A stretch of 64,000 nucleotides of DNA. Source: Betaproteobacteria bacterium (GTDB lineage: Bacteria > Pseudomonadota > Gammaproteobacteria > Burkholderiales > Burkholderiaceae_A). A program made the position numbers and the translations under genes. The stretch spans positions 62,001 through 126,000 of the forward strand of contig VGHN01000002.1 in assembly GCA_016868255.1 (NCBI GenBank), read 5' to 3'. The notes beneath the pieces are model-generated. The model was not told where the DNA came from. It was given only the letters and a program-made list of their open reading frames with translations, and made no database searches. Shown piece after piece: positions 9,865 to 18,602 of this stretch (position 1 is the stretch's first letter; every line of letters begins with the position of its first letter).

Positions 9865-10644
9865 ATGATCGATACCCATTGCCACCTCGACTTCTTGTCG
9901 GACCCCCATGAAGCGCTGCTCGATGCGCAGGCCGCCGGCATTCACCGGGTTGTGGTGCCTTCGGTCGAGGTCTCCAACTTCTCCCGCGTTCGGGCCCTGG
10001 CAACGGCCAATCCCCAGGTGTATTACTGCCTTGGGCTTCATCCTTGCGTTGTGCTTGGCTCGGCCGAAGATGATCTGCGACGCCTCAAGGAGGAGTTGGC
10101 TGTCTCGCTTGCAGACCCAAAGTTCTTGGGTGTCGGTGAGATTGGTCTTGACCACTATCTGCCAGGGCTCGATCGCATGGCAATGGAACAGGTCTTTCAT
10201 GCACAACTCCGGCTCGCCCGCGATTTTGATCTGCCGGTGGTGCTGCATGTTCGTCGTGCCCAAGACTTGGTACTCAAGGGGCTGCGGCGATTCGGCATAC
10301 AGCATGGCATTGCGCATGCCTTTAATGGAAGCCACTCGCAGGCGCAGGCCTTCCTCAAGCAGGGGTTTCACCTTGGGTTCGGTGGAACCCTCACCTACAG
10401 CGGCTCGCGGCAGATTCGTCGACTCGCCGTTGACCTGCCACTGGAGTCCATCGTTCTAGAGACCGATAGCCCCGATATTGCGCCCTCGTGGCTCTCGCGA
10501 GGAGAGTCCAACACACCCAAACAGATTCGAGGCATTGCCGGTGTCTTGGCAGAGTTGCGTGGGGTGCCGATCTCGGAGATTGAGGCGGTGACCAGCCGGG
10601 CGGCCGCTGCCGCGCTTTCTCGACTTCCCGCCGAAGCGCTTTGA
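9865..10644 (+). CDS. tatD: TatD-family metal-dependent hydrolase/DNase
   Basis: TIM-barrel metallohydrolase of 259 residues. Visible metal-binding landmarks are DTHCHLD at the N-terminus, GEIGLDHY near 92, LHVRR near 126, HAFNGS near 152 and ETDSPDIAPSW near 203. The family acts as a 3'-5' exonuclease in DNA repair and RNA quality control. Strict TatD and YcfH/YjjV cannot be separated by eye. ATG at 9865 is preferred over GTG at 9859 because the HxH motif sits at residues 4-6. The comEC start overlaps its stop by 4 bp. Confidence 0.9.
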   Translation: MIDTHCHLDFLSDPHEALLDAQAAGIHRVVVPSVEVSNFSRVRALATANPQVYYCLGLHPCVVLGSAEDDLRRLKEELAVSLADPKFLGVGEIGLDHYLPGLDRMAMEQVFHAQLRLARDFDLPVVLHVRRAQDLVLKGLRRFGIQHGIAHAFNGSHSQAQAFLKQGFHLGFGGTLTYSGSRQIRRLAVDLPLESIVLETDSPDIAPSWLSRGESNTPKQIRGIAGVLAELRGVPISEIEAVTSRAAAAALSRLPAEAL

Positions 10645-13238
10645 AGTTACTGGGCTTGTCGCTGGCCGCACTTTTGGGGCTGCTGTGGGTATTGTCGAGT
10701 CCGCAGCTTCCCGCGTGGGAGTCCTTCGCCGCGGCCTCTGCCGTGATCGCTTTGCCGGCCTTGGGCATCCATCGCTGGTCTGGCGCGTGCCCCGTTTCCG
10801 TGGCGGGAGAGTCTGCGGACGCGAGGCCAATCGCTCTATGGACGCTGCTCCTTCTTATGTCTGGAGCCTTGGCTGTTGCCTGGGCAGGCCTGCGATTCGA
10901 GCAGTCCATCGAGGCACGGCTTCCAGCAGTGCTTGAAGAGAGCAATCAACGGGTTCGTTTGGTGGTGCGAGATCTGCCGCAGCTCAGCCAAGGCCCCTTC
11001 GAGGCTTGGCGCTTGGAGGCCGATGTCACTCTGTCAGAGCAAGACAATACCCGAGCGGGCCGTTCATTTCGTGCCATGGTGATCTGGCCCGTCGAAGTCT
11101 TGGGGCCGACCGAACTCATTCCGGGGCAGGTCTGGGAGGCGAGTGCCAAGCTGCGAAGCCCTGCGGGCACGCGCAATTTTTATGGGTTCGACTTCGAGAC
11201 TTGGGCCTTCCAGCGAGGGGTTGTGTTGTCGGCGACCATTCGAGGGAGCGGCGGAAACCCACCCAACCTGGTCGGTGTTGACACCTCTTTTGCCACGTCA
11301 ATCGATCGGCTGCGCCACCGGATTCGGACTGCCATCGAGTCGGTAATGCCTGCAGAGTCGCACTGGGGGGTGATGTCGGGTCTGGTGGTCGGAGATCAGC
11401 GCGCAATCTCGAGTGAGGATTGGGTGCTCTTTTCTGTCACTGGGGTCTCACACCTGATGTCCATATCCGGCATGCATGTGACCATGTTCGCGGTGATGGC
11501 TCGCTGGCTTACAACACTGCTCTGGTCTGGATTGAGCCGGCCGCCCCTCTACCTGGCCTTGCATATTCCAAGCCCCATTGCGGGGGCCATTGCAGCAAGT
11601 CTTGCAGCCTTCTCTTATGCGCTACTGGCGGGCTTTAACCTGCCTGCACAACGCACGGCAATTATGGTGACCGTTGCTGCAGCCACGACCATTGCCGGCC
11701 GATCGATTTCTTCATGGTCAATTATTGGCGCGACGCTCATCGCTATTCTGCTCTGGGACCCCTCAGCGCCTCTTGCCCCGGGCTTCTGGCTCTCGTTCTT
11801 CGCAGTGGCCATTTTGTTTGGCCAGCCAACTAAACAGAGGGGCCTGTCTAACCCTGAAGATGCATCGAACCCATCGAGCGCGTCGAGACCATCGATTGCA
11901 AAAGGGGAGAGGGATGGGCGCAGAATTCTTGAGCGGGTCGGAGTCGGACTATGGAGCGCGACTCGGGCGCAGTTGGCCATCTCGATCGGTGTGGCACCAC
12001 TCACCATTGTCTTTTTTCAACAGTTGTCGTTGGTGGGCCCCATCGCGAATGCAGTGGCCATTCCCGTGGTGACATTCTTGGTAACACCTCTGGCGATGTT
12101 GGGTTCAGTGTTTGCCCTGTTCTCGGTTGGCTGGCCTTTGGCGATGGCCGATGCGGTTTTCGGCGAGCTTCACAAAGTCTTGGAGTGGATGGCGGGCTTC
12201 GAGTGGGCATCGATAGGCTGGCATGCGCCCGCTGCTTGGGCAGCCGTTGTTGCGATTCTCGGGGTTACGTTGGCATTGCAGTCCTCCTTGCCTCGATGGC
12301 GCCACCTCGGCTGGGTGGGTCTTCTTGCCCTGTTAACGGGTGGTGCATCGCCGGTTCCAGAGGGCGAGATGCGCCTTCACGTGTTCGACGTGGGGCAGGG
12401 AAGCGCAATGCTCATCGAGACGCGGGAGTATCGATTGCTGGTTGATACAGGCCCCCCATTTGGAGAGTCCAATTCTGTGCAGCGCGTTATCCTGCCTCAA
12501 CTGGTGGCGATGGGCATTGGAAAACTCGATGGCGTGGTTGTCACGCATGCCGATGCAGATCACAGCACTGGCTTGGATGTTCTGCTTCCCAGAATGAATC
12601 CAGACTGGGTGCTCTCATCCTTGAGCGAAGAGCAGTGGCAAGGCCACCTGGGTCACTCCAGGCCAGAGGCGGCCCATATGCGATGTGTGGCCTCTATGAG
12701 TTGGGTTTGGAATGGGGTCTGGTTTCGCACTGCCCACCCATTTCCGGATGCGCCGCCTCCAGCGAAGCAGATTGGCCGAAATGAGGACTCCTGTGTTCTC
12801 GAGGCGATCGATGCCAGTGGCCGTCGGCTTATTGTGGCGGGTGACCTTCCCGCGGCACAGGAGCGAGACGTGATCGCCCGAACACCTTGGCTTGGTCGAG
12901 GGGTGGGGGCATCGCTGGCTGGATCGACGTTGGATGGATCGACGTTGGATGGATCGACGGTGGTACTGATGTCTCACCATGGCAGTCGCACCTCATCGAG
13001 TCTTGAGTGGCTAATGCACACAAGTCCGGGCCTTGCAATCGCGCAGGCAGGCTATCGCAACCGCTTTGGCCACCCCCACGCCGAGGTCCTCCGTCGTCAC
13101 CGCGACTTGAGTATTCCTATCGAACGCACAGACCTCGCGGGTGGGCTGCGCCTCGTGGCCAAGCAGAGTGGTTGGCAGATTGAGCGTGCAGTTGATGGGA
13201 ATCGGTTCTGGCATCGGCCTCGCCGCGAGGGCGATTAG
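10641..13238 (+). CDS. comEC: DNA-uptake channel protein ComEC/Rec2
   Basis: Large inner-membrane protein (865 residues) that carries transforming single-stranded DNA across the cytoplasmic membrane. It has N-terminal membrane helices and an OB-like periplasmic part (to about 210), the polytopic Competence domain (about 230-560), and a C-terminal metallo-beta-lactamase domain with THADADHS near 635 and SHHGS near 776. The best start is TTG at 10641, overlapping the tatD stop. An in-frame 15-bp tandem repeat lies just before the SHHGS motif. No other competence gene is in the window. Confidence 0.93.
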   Translation: MKLLGLSLAALLGLLWVLSSPQLPAWESFAAASAVIALPALGIHRWSGACPVSVAGESADARPIALWTLLLLMSGALAVAWAGLRFEQSIEARLPAVLEESNQRVRLVVRDLPQLSQGPFEAWRLEADVTLSEQDNTRAGRSFRAMVIWPVEVLGPTELIPGQVWEASAKLRSPAGTRNFYGFDFETWAFQRGVVLSATIRGSGGNPPNLVGVDTSFATSIDRLRHRIRTAIESVMPAESHWGVMSGLVVGDQRAISSEDWVLFSVTGVSHLMSISGMHVTMFAVMARWLTTLLWSGLSRPPLYLALHIPSPIAGAIAASLAAFSYALLAGFNLPAQRTAIMVTVAAATTIAGRSISSWSIIGATLIAILLWDPSAPLAPGFWLSFFAVAILFGQPTKQRGLSNPEDASNPSSASRPSIAKGERDGRRILERVGVGLWSATRAQLAISIGVAPLTIVFFQQLSLVGPIANAVAIPVVTFLVTPLAMLGSVFALFSVGWPLAMADAVFGELHKVLEWMAGFEWASIGWHAPAAWAAVVAILGVTLALQSSLPRWRHLGWVGLLALLTGGASPVPEGEMRLHVFDVGQGSAMLIETREYRLLVDTGPPFGESNSVQRVILPQLVAMGIGKLDGVVVTHADADHSTGLDVLLPRMNPDWVLSSLSEEQWQGHLGHSRPEAAHMRCVASMSWVWNGVWFRTAHPFPDAPPPAKQIGRNEDSCVLEAIDASGRRLIVAGDLPAAQERDVIARTPWLGRGVGASLAGSTLDGSTLDGSTVVLMSHHGSRTSSSLEWLMHTSPGLAIAQAGYRNRFGHPHAEVLRRHRDLSIPIERTDLAGGLRLVAKQSGWQIERAVDGNRFWHRPRREGD
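12921..12965 (+). repeat. 15-bp tandem repeat inside comEC
   Basis: Two perfect copies of a 15-bp unit (GGATCGACGTTGGAT) at 12921-12935 and 12936-12950, then a third copy matching 12 of 15 bases. The unit is a multiple of three and encodes GSTLD GSTLD GSTVV, just upstream of the SHHGS metal motif of ComEC. Slippage would change the loop length by five residues without breaking the frame. Confidence 0.9.
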
Positions 13239-13274
13239 AGCGGCTGGGCAGAACACTAGAGAGGCTGGGCACAA

Positions 13275-14063
13275 CTACTGCGCGAGCCATCCCCCGTCGA
13301 CATTCCATGCAGCACCCCGAATCTGCTCGCCTGCGGGGCTGCACAGAAAAAGCGCCAGTGCGCCCAACTGCTCTGGGCTGACAAACTCCCCAGAGGGCTG
13401 CTTCTCCAGTAGGAGTTGTTGCCTTGCTGCCGTCTCCGTCAATTGGTGTTGGGCCGCTCTTGCGTCCACTTGTTGTTGCACCAAGGGCGTGAGCACCCAT
13501 CCCGGGCAGATGGCATTGCAGGTGATGGCGGTCTGAGCCGTCTCGAGGGCCACCGTCTTCGTGAGCCCGATGACACCATGCTTGGCGGCGACATAGGCCG
13601 ACTTGTTCGGAGAGGCCACCAGACCATGGACCGACGCAATATTAATGATGCGCCCCCAACCACGTTTGCGCATGCCTGGCAACGCATGGCGAATGGTGTG
13701 AAAGCAGGCGGAGAGATTGATTGCAATCACGCTGTCCCAGCGGTCTGCGGGGAACTCATCCACAGGAGCGACGTGCTGAATTCCGGCGTTGTTGATCAAG
13801 ACATCGACGGCGCCCAATTTGGATTCGGCCTCTTGGATGAGCGACTCAATTTCATTGGGTTTGGACATGTCGGCGCGGTGGTAGAGCACTTCTCGATTGG
13901 ACAAGCCCTGCAGATGGCGAGTCATCCCAGCGATCTCTTGGTCGTTACCGAATCCATTGATGACGAGTTGAGCCCCCTCACGGGCGAATGTCTCTGCCAT
14001 TCCTAGACCAATTCCACTGGTCGATCCCGTGATGACCACCACCTTCCCTGGGAGTGAGGCCAT
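13275..14063 (-). CDS. bdhA: 3-hydroxybutyrate dehydrogenase
   Basis: Short-chain dehydrogenase of 262 residues, interconverting 3-hydroxybutyrate and acetoacetate with NAD(H). It has the cofactor motif TGSTSGIG (12-19), NNAG (91-94), and the catalytic Ser144, Tyr157 and Lys161. The region around ICPGWVLTPLV and the QQ-rich helix after it are characteristic of PHB-cycle dehydrogenases. I chose ATG at 14063, which places the first strand (KVVVITG) at the N-terminus. It is divergent from the alpha/beta hydrolase gene with 36 bp between, and converges on comEC. Confidence 0.9.
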   Translation of the reverse strand: MASLPGKVVVITGSTSGIGLGMAETFAREGAQLVINGFGNDQEIAGMTRHLQGLSNREVLYHRADMSKPNEIESLIQEAESKLGAVDVLINNAGIQHVAPVDEFPADRWDSVIAINLSACFHTIRHALPGMRKRGWGRIINIASVHGLVASPNKSAYVAAKHGVIGLTKTVALETAQTAITCNAICPGWVLTPLVQQQVDARAAQHQLTETAARQQLLLEKQPSGEFVSPEQLGALALFLCSPAGEQIRGAAWNVDGGWLAQ

Positions 14064-14099
14064 GTCTGTGTCTCCTTGGATATTGTTAGGATCCTCATT

Positions 14100-14999
14100 A
14101 TGGATCGGCAGCTTATTGAAGTCTCGTGTGCAGGCGCGGCGGGGCCGCATGTCATGCGCATTCAGACCTGGGGCAAGACAGACCCAAACAGGGCGGTGAT
14201 TTGCGTGCATGGCCTCACGCGCGTTTCCGATGATTTTCTTCGAGTGGCCCAGGCCCTCGCCGATAACCATTGGGTGATCTGCCCGGATGTGGCCGGGCGG
14301 GGTCGCTCCGATTGGTTATCGGAGCCGAATCACTACCACCTCGGGCAGTACGCCCACGATATGCACACCATGGCGGTTGCTCTGGCCTTGGGGCCATGTC
14401 ATTGGGTCGGTACCTCAATGGGGGGGCTCATTGGCATGCTGCTGGCCGGGAGTCCGACCCGGCAGAGCGATTACCCGAAGCTTGTCTTGCAATCCCTGCT
14501 GCTCAACGATGTGGGCGCAGTCATTAATGGCGAGGCGCTGCAACGCATCGGCAAGTATCTCGGTGAAAATCCGCTGATTGAATCCATTCCAAAGGCAGAG
14601 GAGATCATTCGAAAGATATTCTCGGGCTTTGGGGTCTTGTCGGATTCCGACTGGGCCATGCTCACTCGCTCGGTGATTCGGCCCGATGCCGATACCGATG
14701 GCTGGCGATTTCATTACGACCCGCGCATCGCCGATGCATTTCAATCGAGTCTGCCCGATCCCAGCACGAAGAGCGGCGACGTCTCGCTATGGCCTCTGTT
14801 TGAGACGATTGATATTCCTGTGCTTGTTGTTCGGGGCGCGCAGAGCGATCTGCTGACTGACGCCGTTGCTCAAGAGATGGTTAAGCGTGGCCGCTCCACA
14901 TCGCTGGTGACCCTCGAGGGCGTCGGCCATGCGCCGCCGCTACTGGATGCGCAACAGGTGGGCCTGGTCGTCGACTGGGTAAGATCGCAAGACCAATGA
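14100..14999 (+). CDS. Alpha/beta-fold hydrolase
   Basis: Cytoplasmic alpha/beta hydrolase of 299 residues with no signal peptide. It has the oxyanion-hole motif VHGLTR (36-41), the nucleophile elbow GTSMGG with Ser106, a late acid (QSDLL) and the catalytic His in EGVGHAPPLL near 283. The substrate is not evident. The divergent bdhA neighbour allows, but does not prove, a role in ester or oligomer turnover feeding 3-hydroxybutyrate. ATG at 14100 is preferred to upstream TTG at 14076. Confidence 0.8.
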   Translation: MDRQLIEVSCAGAAGPHVMRIQTWGKTDPNRAVICVHGLTRVSDDFLRVAQALADNHWVICPDVAGRGRSDWLSEPNHYHLGQYAHDMHTMAVALALGPCHWVGTSMGGLIGMLLAGSPTRQSDYPKLVLQSLLLNDVGAVINGEALQRIGKYLGENPLIESIPKAEEIIRKIFSGFGVLSDSDWAMLTRSVIRPDADTDGWRFHYDPRIADAFQSSLPDPSTKSGDVSLWPLFETIDIPVLVVRGAQSDLLTDAVAQEMVKRGRSTSLVTLEGVGHAPPLLDAQQVGLVVDWVRSQDQ

Positions 15000-15048
15000 T
15001 TCACGGATAGCACCCACCCATTCCCCACAACCAACTATGGAGAGAAGC

Positions 15049-15402
15049 ATGTCAGAGATTCAGCGTTTTCATGTCGGCCCAAGAATGTCCGAGATGGCCG
15101 TTCACAACGGGGTGGCGTATCTTGCCGGGCAGGTCGCAGCCGATCCAACGGCCGATGTGATTGGTCAGACCGAGCAGGTCCTTGCCGCCATTGATCGGCT
15201 GTTGGCTGAGGTGGGTTCAGACAAGTCACGCATTCTTCAGGCCCAGATTTTTCTGGCCTCGATGGGCGACTTCAAGGCCATGAACAGTGTCTGGGACGCA
15301 TGGGTGGTTCCCAAGAACACCCCGCCTCGGGCGACGGTTGAGGCCAAGATGGCGGCGCCCGAGTACAGGGTTGAGATCAAGGTGATTGCTGCGCTCGCCT
15401 AG
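15049..15402 (+). CDS. RidA/YjgF family protein
   Basis: A 117-residue RidA-family protein. The family hydrolyses reactive enamine/imine intermediates of PLP enzymes in trimers. The conserved Arg in PPRATVEAKM near residue 90 and the glycine in YLAGQV are present. The sequence is closer to the YjgH-like subgroup than to canonical RidA. ATG at 15049 is chosen because GGAGAGAAG lies just upstream as a ribosome-binding site. It lies 49 bp after the hydrolase on the same strand and converges on the iron-binding-protein gene. Confidence 0.87.
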   Translation: MSEIQRFHVGPRMSEMAVHNGVAYLAGQVAADPTADVIGQTEQVLAAIDRLLAEVGSDKSRILQAQIFLASMGDFKAMNSVWDAWVVPKNTPPRATVEAKMAAPEYRVEIKVIAALA

Positions 15403-15420
15403 ATTCCAAAGTGAGATCGA

Positions 15421-16464
15421 CTACTTCCAGTTGATCTTGTCGACCAGTTGCTGTGCAGTGCGCTGCTGCCCTGCGTATTTGGCCACTGGCATTGGGTCGG
15501 CTTTGAATCGGCCGAGCGATTCAAGGGCAGGATTCTTATAGACAACCCCCGGTACAACCGGCCACTCGTTGTTGCCGTCGGCGAATTCGGCCTGGATTTC
15601 TTTGCTGGCCAGGAACTCAAGGAATGCAATCGCGTTCTTGGCGTTGGGCGCATTCTTGGTGATTCCGCCGCCTGAGATGTTCATGTGGCTCCCGGCGCCG
15701 GCCTGGTTCGGCCAAATCACCTTGGTTCTAGCGACAACCTCTTTGTCTGCCGGCTTGTCACTGCGCATTAGTCGCGCGTAGTAGTAAGAGTTCGTGACTG
15801 CGATGGCGCATTCACCCGATGCAACCGCGCGAATCTGATCGGTGTCCCCGCCCTTCGATTGTCGTGCGAGATTGTCAACAATTCCTCGCATCCATGACTC
15901 GGTCTTTTCCGGGCCATTGGTCGCCAGTTGGGCGCCAATCAGAGAGAGCATGTAGGGGTGGGATGCAGAGCGGGTGCAGACCATGCCTTTGAAGTTTGGT
16001 TTGGCCAAATCCTCGTAGGCGCGAATGTCGGCAACTTTGACCTTGTTGGGGTCGATGACAATCACCCGGGCTCGCGATGTGAGACCCACCCACATATTTC
16101 CGCTTCGCTTGTCAGCGGGAATGGCTTGATTGAGCGCCTTTGATTGGATCGGAGCGAGGAGGCCGTCTTGCTCGGCCTTCCAGAGGCGCGCGGCGTCGGC
16201 GAGCAGAATGACATCGGCTGGACTCGCAGCGCCTTCACTTCGAATGCGTTCAAGCAATGGCTCATCGCCAGCACTGACAACATTGACCTTGATGCCCGTC
16301 TTCTGAGTGAATTTTTGATAGATGGCGTCGTCGCTTGCGTAGTGGCGTGCGGTGTATAGGTTCACGACTTTGTCCGCCGCTTGCACCGCGAGGGCGCTGC
16401 CCAGAAATCCCATTGCAATGAGGGTGGTTGTGAGACGAGTGGGCTTGGGCTGTTGGGGCTTCAT
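15421..16464 (-). CDS. Periplasmic Fe(3+)-binding protein of an ABC transporter (FutA/FbpA-like)
   Basis: Extracellular solute-binding protein of 347 residues with a Sec signal peptide (KPTR, hydrophobic core, ALAVQA cleavage). After it come VNLYTARHY (Tyr ligand region) and NSYYYARL near 230, the paired tyrosines that bind ferric iron in this family. The start at 16464 follows a good GAAAGG ribosome-binding site. No permease or ATPase gene is adjacent, so it must work with components encoded elsewhere. A Fur-like box 44 bp upstream predicts iron repression. Confidence 0.9.
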   Translation of the reverse strand: MKPQQPKPTRLTTTLIAMGFLGSALAVQAADKVVNLYTARHYASDDAIYQKFTQKTGIKVNVVSAGDEPLLERIRSEGAASPADVILLADAARLWKAEQDGLLAPIQSKALNQAIPADKRSGNMWVGLTSRARVIVIDPNKVKVADIRAYEDLAKPNFKGMVCTRSASHPYMLSLIGAQLATNGPEKTESWMRGIVDNLARQSKGGDTDQIRAVASGECAIAVTNSYYYARLMRSDKPADKEVVARTKVIWPNQAGAGSHMNISGGGITKNAPNAKNAIAFLEFLASKEIQAEFADGNNEWPVVPGVVYKNPALESLGRFKADPMPVAKYAGQQRTAQQLVDKINWK

Positions 16465-16507
16465 GGTTTCGAACCTTTCAATAAATGTTGGCGTAACGAA
16501 TATTAAC

Positions 16508-16526
16508 AAGAATAATTCGCATTAGC
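16508..16526. promoter_or_regulatory. Putative Fur box between the iron-binding protein and HbpS/GlcG genes
   Basis: A 19-bp stretch in the 123-bp divergent intergenic region. Read on the minus strand it matches the classical Fur consensus (GATAATGATAATCATTATC) at 13 of 19 positions, including the central AAT.ATT core. It lies 44 bp upstream of the iron-binding-protein start codon, and could also affect the rightward HbpS-like gene. Confidence 0.6.
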
Positions 16527-16587
16527 AACTAAACGGGCAGTGCTTGGCGGCCACGGTAGACTTTCACATCCAATAAGGAGGCACAGA

Positions 16588-16995
16588 ATGATTCAAAAGC
16601 CCATGCTCACGCAGGAAGATGTCGAGAAGATTGGCGCCGCCGCCGAGGCGGAGGCAGCCAAGAATGGTTTCAAGGTCAGTATCGCAATATGCGATGACGG
16701 CGGTCATTTGCTCTGGTTCAAGCGTTTGGATGGTGCGCCGGCCGTTTCGTCCTATATCGCTCCGCAGAAGGCACGCACGGCTGCATTGGGTCGCCGCGAA
16801 TCGAAGGTCTATGAGGAGCTCATCAACAATGGCCGCGTCTCGTTCCTCTCCGCACCGGAGCTCAGTGGAATGCTTGAGGGCGGGGTACCGATCGTGGTCG
16901 ATGGACATTGCATCGGAGCCGTCGGGGTCTCGAACGTCAAGTCCTTCGAAGACGCACAGGTGGCCAAGGCCGGTATCGCCGCCCTCGGAATTTAG
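16588..16995 (+). CDS. HbpS/GlcG-like (DUF336) protein
   Basis: A 135-residue protein of the GlcG/HbpS family, whose members bind haem or cobalamin-like ligands or accompany glycolate genes. Typical motifs are present: SIAICDDGGHLLWFKRLDGA near 31-50, and SFLSAPELSGMLEGGVPI followed by GAVGVSN near 85-120. No signal peptide is seen. ATG at 16588 follows a strong AAGGAGG site. Divergence from an iron-binding protein across a Fur-like box suggests an iron- or haem-related role, but this is inference. It is convergent with the fumarase gene. Confidence 0.8.
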   Translation: MIQKPMLTQEDVEKIGAAAEAEAAKNGFKVSIAICDDGGHLLWFKRLDGAPAVSSYIAPQKARTAALGRRESKVYEELINNGRVSFLSAPELSGMLEGGVPIVVDGHCIGAVGVSNVKSFEDAQVAKAGIAALGI

Positions 16996-17017
16996 ACGCC
17001 AAGGGAGGCCGAGTCCC

Positions 17018-18538
17018 TCAGGCCGACTTGCGAAGGCCCTCGATGCGCACCTTCCACTCGGCGGGACCGGTCTCGTGGACAGAGCTCCCCGAGGAATCGA
17101 CGGCGACCGTCACGGGCATGTCGACCACCTCGAACTCGTAGATGGCCTCCATGCCAAGGTCCTCAAATCCAACCACCTTGGCAGAGCGAATCGCCTTACT
17201 CACCAGATAGGCGGCACCCCCAACCGCCATTAGATAGGCGCTCTTGTGGCGTCGGATGGCCTCGATGGCCTCGGGGCCGCGTTCGGCCTTGCCGACCATG
17301 GCGATCAACCCAGTCTTTGACAACATCATGTCCGTGAACTTGTCCATGCGGGTGGCGGTGGTGGGGCCTGCTGGGCCTACCGCCTCTTCGCGGACGGGAT
17401 CGACCGGCCCAACGTAATAAATCACTCGGTTGGTGAAGTCCACTGGAAGCGTCTCGCCCTTGGCGAGCATGTCTTGGATTCGCTTGTGGGCCGCGTCGCG
17501 TCCCGTGAGCAGTTTCCCTGAAAGCAGCAAGGTCTGCCCCGGCTTCCAACTCGCCACCTCGGCCGCGGTGAGTTGGTCCAAGTCGACTCGCTTGGATTGC
17601 TCCGTATTGGCCGTCCATTGGACCTTGGGCCAGGCATCCAGTGGGGGTGGGTCAAAGCGGGCGGGGCCGGAGCCGTCGAGATGGAAATGAACATGCCGCG
17701 TCGCCGCGCAGTTCGGGATCAGGGCGACAGGAAGATTGACTGCATGGGTTGGGTAGTCCATGATCTTCACATCGACCACGGTCGTGAGCCCGCCGAGCCC
17801 CTGTGCACCAATGCCCAAGGCATTGACCTTCTCAAATAACTCGAGCCGCAGCTCCTCGACCCGAGTCTTCGGTCCCCGTGCCTGAAGGGTAGGCATGTCA
17901 ACCGGTGCCATGAGGGATTCCTTCGCAAGCAAGGCGGCCTTCTCGGGTGTTCCACCGATACCGATGCCGAGGATGCCAGGCGGGCACCAGCCCGCTCCCA
18001 TGAGCGGAACCGTTTTGAGAACCCAATCAACGATCGAGTCGCTTGGGTTGAGCATTCCAAGCTTGGCCTTGGCCTCGCTGCCACCACCCTTTGCGGCACA
18101 AATCACTTCGATTTCTGCGCCGGGGACAATCTCGACGTGAATCACGGCGGGGGTGTTGTCGCGGGTATTTTTCCGTCCCCCTGCTGGATCGGCCAGAACC
18201 GAGGCCCGCAATGGGTTGTCGGCATTCCCATAGGCCCTGCGCACGCCCTCGTGGATCATTTCGTAGAGCGGCATGGTGTCGTTGGCCCAGCGGGTGTGCA
18301 TGCCCAGCTTGAGGAATACGGTGGCGATCCCGGTGTCTTGGCAGATGGGCCGGCGGCCCTCTGCGCTCATTCGGCTATTGGTCAATATTTGAGCAATAGC
18401 GTCTCGGGCCGCAGGACTCTGTTCGCGTTCATAGGCAGCCCCCAGTGCCTGGACGTAGTCTAGGGGGTGGTAATAGCTGATGAACTGGAAGGCATCCGCG
18501 ATGCTCTGAATGAAATCGTTCTGCTCGATGGGTCGCAT
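17018..18538 (-). CDS. Fumarate hydratase, class I (iron-sulfur type)
   Basis: Fe-S fumarase of 506 residues, the single-chain FumA/FumB type, interconverting fumarate and malate in the TCA cycle. Cysteines expected to hold the [4Fe-4S] cluster are in PICQDTG (Cys66), GAGWCPPG and PNCAATRH. The C-terminal half carries the TTAT-like PAGPTTATRMDKF segment. Its start is divergent from acs, with 64 bp between. The oxygen-sensitive class I enzyme is the only fumarase in this window. Confidence 0.93.
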   Translation of the reverse strand: MRPIEQNDFIQSIADAFQFISYYHPLDYVQALGAAYEREQSPAARDAIAQILTNSRMSAEGRRPICQDTGIATVFLKLGMHTRWANDTMPLYEMIHEGVRRAYGNADNPLRASVLADPAGGRKNTRDNTPAVIHVEIVPGAEIEVICAAKGGGSEAKAKLGMLNPSDSIVDWVLKTVPLMGAGWCPPGILGIGIGGTPEKAALLAKESLMAPVDMPTLQARGPKTRVEELRLELFEKVNALGIGAQGLGGLTTVVDVKIMDYPTHAVNLPVALIPNCAATRHVHFHLDGSGPARFDPPPLDAWPKVQWTANTEQSKRVDLDQLTAAEVASWKPGQTLLLSGKLLTGRDAAHKRIQDMLAKGETLPVDFTNRVIYYVGPVDPVREEAVGPAGPTTATRMDKFTDMMLSKTGLIAMVGKAERGPEAIEAIRRHKSAYLMAVGGAAYLVSKAIRSAKVVGFEDLGMEAIYEFEVVDMPVTVAVDSSGSSVHETGPAEWKVRIEGLRKSA

Positions 18539-18602
18539 AAGTGTCCCGAATTGGCGTATAAATTAGAAAAAAGAATTATCACACTCAGGAGAGGAAACTG
18601 AC

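Noticed and set aside
12921..12965. Direct repeats in comEC as a CRISPR-like array
   Set aside because: The copies are adjacent with no spacers and lie in frame inside a coding sequence.
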